This document shows, one piece after another, positions 56,595-64,000 of a stretch of 64,000 nucleotides of DNA (positions within the stretch are counted from its first letter, which is position 1; each line of letters starts with the position of its first letter). Below the pieces are notes generated by a model, which ran no database searches, had not been told where the DNA came from, and saw nothing but the letters and a program-made list of their open reading frames with translations. A program made the translations under genes and the position numbers. Source of the DNA: Typhlomys cinereus (Eukaryota; Chordata; Mammalia; Rodentia; Platacanthomyidae); NCBI GenBank assembly GCA_023101885.1, contig JALPQD010000207.1, positions 62,001-126,000 on the forward strand, written 5' to 3'.

Positions 56595-57427
56595 TATTGC
56601 AGTTAGACTGCATGGTTGCTGATAAATGACCATCAAACAGCTTACGAGAACAAGGGGTTTATTTTCTTACTGATCGTCCGGTTACAGTCTGTCCAGCTTG
56701 ACAGGAGAGCATGCACCAACACCAGGCCAAGTGTTGCAGTCCGCCTGCATGGTTGCTGATAAATGACCAGAACACAGCTCAAGGGAACAAGGAGTTTACT
56801 TTCTTACGACAGCCCGGTTACAGTTCATAGTCCAGCTTGACGGGAGAGCACGCGCCAACACCAGGGCCGAGGGAACTGGCCACCATAACGGCTGAGAGAT
56901 GGACAATCCTTACTTGCCAGACCAGCATGTCTGGCCAAGTATACAGAAGGATGCCAACTCTCTCAACCAGCTCTCTGTGATTTATCCAGGGCCTAATCCC
57001 ACCCACCATGGGCTGGGTCTTCCCCAGCAGCCAGACAATCTCCTTCAGGTTTGCTCTGGGCTTAACTCAACCATCAACTCTCTATACCTGTGCCCAGAGT
57101 TCAAACCCTCAAGAGTCAAGTTGACATCTGTGCTTAACTATGACACCAAGGGAACTGGCCGCACCATCTGTACATAATGGCTGAGAAAGGGACGATCCTT
57201 ACTGCCAGACCATCATGTCTGGCCAAGTGTACACAAGGATGCCAAGTCTCTCAACCAGCACTCTGTTTTCATTCCTGGGCCTAATCCTACCATCCGGGAC
57301 CTTCCCCGTCAGCCACACAATCTCCTACAGGTTCGCTCTGAGCTTAACCCAGCCACTAATTCTCCACAAATGTGCCCAGAGCTCAAACCCTCAACTATCA
57401 AGTTGATACCTGTGTCTAATTATGACA
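56595..57427 (+). mobile_element. Family A LTR carrying a second family A LTR inside it
   Basis: The outer copy is 56595-56731 plus 57151-57427, 414 bp when the insert is removed. It begins TATTGCAGTTAG and ends ATTATGACA. Its own flanks are gagag (56590-56594) and cagag (57428-57432), a 5-bp target duplication with one mismatch. It interrupts a B2-like SINE. Confidence 0.75.
56732..57145 (+). mobile_element. Inner family A solo LTR (younger copy)
   Basis: A 414-bp element runs from TGTTGCAGTCC to AACTATGACA with TG...CA ends. It is flanked by a perfect ccaag duplication (56727-56731 and 57146-57150). It has the same length as the element it interrupts. Confidence 0.8.
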
Positions 57428-57506
57428 CAGAGTGAAACAAAAAGGAGGTAGACTCAATCCAGGATGAGTCCCGAAGTCACCCTTGGTCCTCCGCAGGACA
57501 CACAGT

Positions 57507-57559
<53 letters not shown>

Positions 57560-58182
57560 TAGAGTAAATAAATAAAGTAAAAAAAAAAAAAAAAGAAGAA
57601 GTAGGCCGAGGCATCTCAGATGCCAGGAGGACTCGGGGCTGGACGTTAGTTGGCTGCTGTGGGGACACCGTCCTCCCTCCTTGTACTGCCTCGCTGCTAA
57701 GACTTTCTTCAACTCCTAGGATCTAAGCGAGGGGAGCCAGGACCCTCGCAAGGACCTGAAGGACATTTGTTCCGGCACATTCCAAATGCTCTTTGCCAGG
57801 CAAAAAGACAGCGCTAACGTCCTCTAGCTTCCGAGCATCCCAGAGATGTGCCCACCATGACAGCCACCTGGACAGAAGGTCTTTGGGGAGGGCGCTGGGG
57901 GCAGGCGTGCAGCCTGATGCTCCCAGGGGAAGCCCTGTCCATGCGCTCGTGCACACAGCCTTCACTCGAAAGTACACGCACTACTGCCCTCGCTGAATGC
58001 AAGGCAGCTCTAGCTTCAGTAAATATTGAGCACCTACTGTGTGTCAGGGATACGATGGAAAACATGCTCCTGCAGAAATCAATATTCCGGCAGGAACATA
58101 AGACAATATACAATACACCATGATGAGTTGATGGCGTGGTGTATTAGCAGCCGAAAAATAATGGTATATAAAGAGAAAAACA

Positions 58183-58412
58183 GGGCTGGACAGATGGCTT
58201 AGGGGTTAAGACTCTGCCTCATAAGCAGAAGGTCCTGAATTCAGATCTTAGGTCCCATGTGAAAAGGCCAGGCAGAAACCGAGACCATCTGCATTTCTGG
58301 CCCTGGTAGGCAGAGCCTGGGAAATGCCAGAGGAAAGCAAGAAGGAGGTAGAAGCAATCCAGGATGATTCCTGAAGTCATCCTTGGTCCTCCACAGGGTA
58401 CAGTGATCTCTG

Positions 58413-58449
<37 letters not shown>

Positions 58450-58480
58450 AGAGAGAGAGAAAGAGAGAGAAACAGTCAGT
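58183..58480 (+). mobile_element. B2-like SINE in the TWF2-TLR9 spacer
   Basis: It starts at agggctggacagatggctta and contains gtaggcagagcctgggaaat. A CA run (about 58416-58446) leads into a GA run. Confidence 0.8.
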
Positions 58481-58539
58481 AACAAGGCTCTGGAGAGCCA
58501 GGTGTGGTCTGGATGGTCTGTTGGTTTATTTTATATTTT

Positions 58540-58640
58540 TATTTATTTCTCGAGACAAGGTCTCATTATATGGCCCAGACTGGCCTTGAATTTACATCCT
58601 CCTGCCTTTGCCTCCCCAGTTGCTGGGATACAGGCATATG
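58540..58640 (-). mobile_element. Antisense B1 in the TWF2-TLR9 spacer
   Basis: tcgagacaaggtctcattat, ggcccagactggccttgaat and ttgctgggatacaggcata. Confidence 0.65.
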
Positions 58641-58659
58641 GTTGGACTGAGAGGGTTTT

Positions 58660-59600
58660 TTTTATAACGTCAGGGAAGGTCCCGAGAAATAAAGGAGTGA
58701 CGTGAACGATTTGTAAAAACTTAAAGAACGCGAAGGAGAAGCATAGAATCTGGGAAAATACCTCCTAGACAGAGACCAGCGTGTTCCAAAGTCCTGAGGC
58801 AAGAGCATGCACGGTTATCCCCAGATATTAAGAAGGTCAGTGTGACCGCATGTGGTCAGGGAAGAAGTAGAAGGGCAGGTCCCATAGGCCCTTGGCCACG
58901 GAGGCCCTTGGGCAGAGGAAGGATCCAGAACGAAGTCTGGACAGATCAGGGGCTCAATGTGAACAGGAAGCGTAGACTAAGAGCTGGACCACAGCAGCCA
59001 GGTCAGACTGGTTAATGGTTAAGCCAAGCGGGGGGATGCAGGGGTTGGGGGATGGGGGGGCAATGGGCAGCTTCTGAAGGGAGACCAGCAAGATTTGAAG
59101 GGTCCCACATGTCCCCTGAGGCTTTGGACCTGTACAGTCTGGTGTAGTCTTGAGTTCCGATCATCTGGGTCAAAAGGAGATTGGAAAGAGCCAGTAGGGT
59201 GGGTCGGCCGGGGTCCTGGCTGCAGCAGGGGAGTCTCAGGGCCTCAGGGCACCGGGACATGCTATTTCTGGAAGAGGGGGTCTGGTTACAGTGGCAGTGG
59301 GCACAGATGTTGACCCCCACTCTCCAGCTCATGCACACCCACCCAGAGGCCCCCGCCCTGGCCCCAGGGGCACAGGCAACGAGGCGTGAGGGTGAGGTGA
59401 CACCCTCCGCGTGGGACGTGGTATCGACGCCCAGCTCAGGGCTGGTGTGACCGTGCGTTCCGATTTCCCGTCGACCTCAGCTGGTGCGCTGGGCCTCGAT
59501 TCCTCCACAGACCTCCTAGATGAGAGATGTAGGCCCCTTGTGGGACACGGGCTGCCTGAGGAGAGAGTGAAAAGAGGAAGGGGGTGCAGGGGTATCTGAC
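58660..59600. other. Unique sequence upstream of TLR9
   Basis: No exon or repeat of note is seen. The stretch is moderately G+C-rich and low in SINEs, consistent with a distal TLR9 regulatory region. Only the block nearest the gene has nameable motifs. Confidence 0.4.
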
Positions 59601-59705
59601 ATCTGTCTATGCAAATGGCCTGTGACTCATGGTACCACCTGCCCTCCCCGGGGTGGGGGCGAGGGAGGTACTAACCCTTAGCGAAAGTGTCACTTCCTCT
59701 CTTCT
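59600..59705 (+). promoter_or_regulatory. TLR9: Likely TLR9 proximal promoter elements
   Basis: A perfect octamer ATGCAAAT (59609-59616) and a perfect AP-1 site TGACTCA (59623-59629) lie 166-186 bp before the ATG. A GAAAGTG (IRF-like half site) and CACTTCCTCT (Ets/PU.1 on the minus strand) follow at 59683-59700. This mix suits expression in B cells and dendritic cells. Ets, AP-1 and CREB factors are reported at the human TLR9 promoter. The exact start site is not visible. Confidence 0.6.
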
Positions 59706-59794
59706 CTTAGGGACACTAAATGCAGAACGTCCTCAGCTAGAGCTGCTGCCCTGCCTGTCAGTCCGTCTCTGTTGAAGAAGCCCCCGTCCCCAAC

Positions 59795-60102
59795 ATGGTA
59801 AGGAGGAGAAGGGGGGAGGAGAAGGGGCAGCTTGGGAAGGGAGGGGGCGGTGGGGCAGGCTTGGCAATTGTAAGCCACAGCCGAAGGGACGAGCATCTCC
59901 AAGTGTTGCAGAGGCTCGCGGAACCCCGAGGAGAACCGAGCAGAAGCCCATGTCTGAGCAGAGACAGTGGAACCTACGGGTGGAGAAGGAGGTTGAGGCC
60001 TGCGGCTGCAGTCGATGGAGGGGTTTGACTACATGCCCCCTTCAGGCTGGGCTCGACCCTCCACTGCCCACTGAGGGCTCTCCCGTCCAGTTAGGGTCAC
60101 AG

Positions 60103-60158
<56 letters not shown>

Positions 60159-60349
60159 TGGGGAAGCTGTGGGGCTGGGTGTTCCCCAGGAAGAGCTTAG
60201 TACCTGCTGGCATCCTGGCCAGGAAGAAGGAGGGCCCAGGAGACTGGCAGAGCCAGGACAGGATTTCTTTTTTTTTTTTTTAAATTTTTTATTATTATTA
60301 TTTATTCAACTGTGTACATGTCTGTGTGTATGTGCTCTCGCGCGCGTGT

Positions 60350-60394
<45 letters not shown>

Positions 60395-63300
60395 GAACCA
60401 CGGACGAATTCGCGAACCACCATGGACGCCTCCACCTCCTTCTGCTCCGGGATTCACAGGCTCCGCCCTACCAGGACCAGAAGCGCAGGCCGCCCCCGCT
60501 TCCGCCTGGCGTCTATACGTGGGATCTGGGATCCGAACTCGGGACCTTCCGCCTGCAAAGCGGAGGCTTAACCCCTGAGCCACCTCTCCAGCCCCCAGGA
60601 CAGGATTTCAGGGAGGAAACAGCCAAGACTGCATCTGCTCAGGAGCAGCCGAGGGCCCCGGGGGAGAGGAAGGGAAAGAGGGAAAGGCCTGTCGTGTCTC
60701 TCCCGGCCTCGCTGCTGTTAGGTTTGGTTCTGAGTGAAAACTCCAAGCCGAGGGAAGGGGGAGGGTCAGTCCTGGTTCTACATCTTGCTCTCTGAGTCTG
60801 TGGACGGGCCTGGAACCAAATCGTGGTTCCCTGTGAATTTTAAAGAGCAGGAAGAAGTGGAGGGGGGGGGGGTAGCAGTCAGAGGGTGGGATCAGCAGTC
60901 AGGAAGGGAAGGAGCTTCTGTGGGGAGGGTTTAAAGAGGGACAGGACGCTCATTGGGGGGATGTGCCCCCTGAGGTGGAGTTAGAACCAGGCAATCACCC
61001 GGCTTCCCCCCGCCCCCCCACAGGTCCCCTGCCGCAGGGCCCTGCACCCCCTGTCTTTCCTAGTGCAGGCTGCAGCACTGGCCGAGGCCCTGGCCCTGGG
61101 AACCCTGCCTGTCTTCCTGCCCTGCGAGCTGAAACGCCCCGGCGTGGTGAATTGCGACTGGTTGTTCCTGAAGTCCGTGCCCCGCTTCTCTGCCGCGGAA
61201 CCCCGCGGCAACATCACCGATCTCTCCCTAGTCTCCAACCGCATCCACCATCTCCATAACTCGGACTTCCTGCACTTCCCCAACCTGCGGAGGCTCAACC
61301 TCAAATGGAACTGCCCTCCAAAGGGCCTCAGCCCCATGCACTTCCCGTGCTACATGACCATCGAGTCCCATACCTTCCTGGCCGTGCCCACCCTGGAGGA
61401 GCTGAACCTGAGCTACAACGGCATCACCAGGGTGCCGCCGCTGCCCAGCTCCCTGGTGAACCTCTCTCTGAGCCACACCAGCATCTTGACACTGGATTCC
61501 ACCAGCCTCGCCGGGCTCCATGCCCTGCGCTTTTTCTTCATGGACGGTAACTGCTACTACAAGAATCCCTGCAGGGAGGCGGTGAAGGTGACCCCAGGTG
61601 CGTTCCTTGGCCAGGGCAACCTCACCCATCTGTCACTCAAGTACAACAACCTCACGGCGGTGCCCCGCCCGCTGCCCCCCACCCTGGAGTACCTGCTGCT
61701 GTCCTATAACCACATCGTTCGGCTGGCACCCGAGGACCTGTCCAATCTGACCTCCTTGCGAGTGCTCGATGTGGGCGGGAACTGTCGCCGCTGTGACCAC
61801 GCCCCCAACCCCTGCATGGAGTGCCTGCTATCCTCTCTTCAGGTGCACCCCGAGACCTTCCGCAACCTGAGCCTCCTGGAAGGCCTGGTACTGAAGGACA
61901 GTTCCCTCCACACCCTGAACCCCAAGTGGTTCCAAGGACTGGACAACCTCTTAGTGCTGGACCTGAGTGAGAACTTCCTCTACGAATGTATCACCAAAAC
62001 CAAGGCGTTCCTGGGCCTGGCCCGCCTGCGCAAGCTCGACCTGTCTTTCAATTACCACAAGAGGGTATCCTTTGCCCGACTGCGGCTGGCCCCGTCCTTC
62101 AGGAGCCTGGTGTCGCTGCGGGAGCTGAACATGAATGGCATCTTCTTCCGCTTGCTCAACGAGACGACGCTCAGGCCGCTGATGCACCTGCCCCACTTGC
62201 AGAAGCTGCACCTCCAGATGAACTTCATCAACCAGGCCCAGCTCGGCATCTTCGATGCCTTCCCGAGCCTGCGCTTTGTAGACCTGTCGGACAACCGAAT
62301 CAGCGGACCTTTAAAGTTGCCCCCGGCCAGAGCCGAGGAAGCAGATGGGAGACAGCAAGAGTACCCGTTGGCTGAGGACCTCGCCCCGGCCCCGCTGGGC
62401 ACACCCAGGGCTAAGAGCTTCATGTTCAACTGCAGAAACCTCAACTTCACCCTGGATCTGTCTCGGAACAACCTGGCATCGGTCCAACCCGATATGTTCA
62501 CCAACCTCTCCCATCTGCAGTGCCTGAGCCTGAGCTACAACAACATCGCCCAGGCGGTCAACGGCTCGCAGTTCCTGCCGCTGACCCATCTCCGGGTGCT
62601 GGATCTATCCCATAACAAGCTGGACCTGTACTACCCGGGCTCGTTCACAGAGTTACCGAACCTGCGGGCGCTGGACCTGAGCTACAACAGCCAGGCCTTC
62701 AGCATGCAGGGCGTGGGCCACAACTTCAGCTTCGTGGCCCACCTGCCCAGGCTGAGCTACCTCAGCCTGGCGCACAATGCCATCCACAGCCGCGTGTCCT
62801 CCAGACTCGTCAGCCACTCGCTGAAAGTCTTGGACTTCAGCGGCAATGAGGTGGGTCGAATGTGGGCGGAGGGAGACCTCTACCTCCAGTTCTTCCAAGA
62901 CCTCAGAGGCCTCCTCCAGCTGGACCTCTCCCAGAACCGCATGCATATTTTCCTGCCCAGCTTCCTGAGCAATCTCCCCAAGGGCCTGAAGCTGCTGAGC
63001 CTGCGTAATAATTACCTATCCTTCTTCAACTGGAGCAGCCTGGCTTTCCTGCCCCAGCTAGAAGCCCTGGACCTGGCAGGAAACCAGCTGAAGGCCCTGA
63101 CCAATGGTACCCTCCCGAACGGCACCCGCCTTCAGAAACTGGACGTCAGCAGCAACAGTATCACCTCGGTGGTCCCGGCTTTCTTCGCCCTGGCTGTGGA
63201 CTTGAAGGAACTCAACCTTAGCAACAACATCCTGAAGACGGTGGACCGCTCCTGGTTCGGGCTCTCACTGAGCCCCCTGCAGATGCTAGATGTGCGCAAC

Positions 63301-64000
63301 AATCCTTTGCACTGCTCCTGCGGGGCGGCCTTCGTTGAGTTCCTGCTGGAGGTCCAGAAGGCCGTGCCCGGCTTGCCCAGCCACGTGAGATGTGGCAGCC
63401 CCACCCAGCTGCAGGGGCGCAGCATCTTCGCGCAGGACCTGCGACTGTGCCTGGACGAATCCCTGTCGTGGAACTGCTTTGGCCTCTCGCTGCTGCTTGT
63501 GACTCTGAGCCTGGCAGTGCCCCTTCTGCAGCAGCTGTGCGGCTGGGACGTCTGGTACTGTTTCCACCTGTGTCTGGCCTGGCTCCCCCTGCGGGGCCGC
63601 CGCCACCCCCACGCCCTGCCCTACGATGCGTTCGTGGTGTTTGACAAGGCGCAGAGCGCCGTGGCCGACTGGGTGTACAACGAGCTGCGGGTGCGGCTGG
63701 AGGAGCGCGGCCTCCGGAGACTGCGCCTTTGCCTGGAGGATCGCGACTGGCTGCCCGGCCAGTCGCTCTTCGAGAACCTCTGGGCCTCCATCTACGGCAG
63801 CCGCAAGACCCTCTTCGTGCTGGCCCACACCGACCGGGTCAGCGGCCTCTTGCGCACCAGCTTCCTGCTGGCTCAGCAGCGCCTGCTGGAGGACCGCAAG
63901 GACGTGGTGGTGCTGGTGATCCTGCGCCCCGATGCCCGCCGCTCCCGCTACGTGCGACTCCGCCAGCGCCTCTGCCGCAGGAGCGTCCTTTTCTGGCCCC
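59795..64000 (+). CDS. TLR9: Toll-like receptor 9, truncated by window end
   Basis: Coding exon 1 supplies only the ATG (59795-59797, followed by gtaagg). Coding exon 2 starts at 61024 after a cag acceptor and stays open to the window edge: 993 codons of about 1,030. A signal peptide precedes an LRR ectodomain with NIT/NLS glycosylation sites. The cysteine cluster C255, C258, C265, C268 interrupts the early LRRs as in TLR7/8/9. A low-homology loop at about residues 435-465 corresponds to the protease-cleaved Z-loop. The transmembrane helix is about 819-839. The TIR domain begins at YDAFVVFD (about 868) with BB-loop RDWLPG (proline about 912). Known role: endosomal sensor of unmethylated CpG DNA, trafficked by UNC93B1 and signalling through MyD88. 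The missing part is the last ~37 TIR residues. No frame break is seen. Intron 1 (1.2 kb) holds a young antisense SINE and a GT repeat. Confidence 0.98.
60102..60158 (+). repeat. (GT)n microsatellite in TLR9 intron 1
   Basis: About 28 uninterrupted GT units lie 110 bp before the young SINE and 865 bp before coding exon 2. Confidence 0.95.
60268..60594 (-). mobile_element. Young-subfamily SINE in TLR9 intron 1, antisense
   Basis: On the plus strand a poly(T) comes first, then ttattcaactgtgtacatg, a GT run, and the inverted body and head ending cacctctccagcccc. A perfect 15-bp duplication ccaggacaggatttc flanks it (60253-60267 and 60595-60609). Confidence 0.92.

Larger units (their letters stand above)
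56444..57595 (+). mobile_element. B2-like SINE split by nested LTRs
   Basis: The head lies at 56444-56594 (ggggctggagagagctcagg onward) and the body resumes at 57428 (gaaacaaaaaggaggtag), ending in a CT/CA tract and poly(A) near 57595. The direct repeat aagaagtaggc flanks the whole unit (56433-56443 and 57596-57606). Confidence 0.8.

Noticed and set aside
63286..63828. Minus-strand open frames across TLR9
   Set aside because: Antisense shadows of the long G+C-rich TLR9 exon; codon pattern and homology support the plus strand only.

Overview
The window is mammalian nuclear DNA, most likely from a myomorph rodent. Genes are split into GT-AG exons, promoters sit in CpG islands, and introns and spacers are filled with B1, ID, B3/B4-like and B2-like SINEs, solo LTRs and CA-type microsatellites. 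The dominant SINE has a B2-like head but a body that does not match the mouse or rat B2 consensus I know. I therefore infer a muroid or dipodoid rodent other than mouse or rat, and cannot name the species.

Four protein genes and one microRNA are present, in the order known from human 3p21 and its rodent counterpart. WDR82 (+) runs from a CpG-island promoter near 5.6 kb through nine coding exons to a long 3' UTR ending near 28.1 kb, with let-7g in its second intron. PPM1M (-) converges on it, with ten coding exons between 33.09 and 29.47 kb. TWF2 (+) has nine coding exons from 43.4 to 53.4 kb. TLR9 (+) starts with an ATG-only coding exon at 59.8 kb and a large exon from 61.0 kb, and is cut by the window end inside the TIR domain. 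The genes are functionally unrelated: a SET1/COMPASS and PNUTS-PP1 subunit, a PP2C-type phosphatase, an actin-monomer binder and an endosomal DNA sensor.

The spacers are 1-5.3 kb (LTRs, an inverted SINE duplication and a 39-40 bp minisatellite next to the WDR82 promoter), 33.1-43.0 kb (dense SINEs, microsatellites and an LTR) and 53.9-59.6 kb (including an LTR nested in an LTR nested in a SINE).

The most consequential observations are two single-base frame disruptions in an otherwise well-formed PPM1M, and several insertions dated by exact target-site duplications, one of them in TLR9 intron 1. I see no previously undescribed protein system. The novelty lies mainly in the repeats and in the PPM1M indels.
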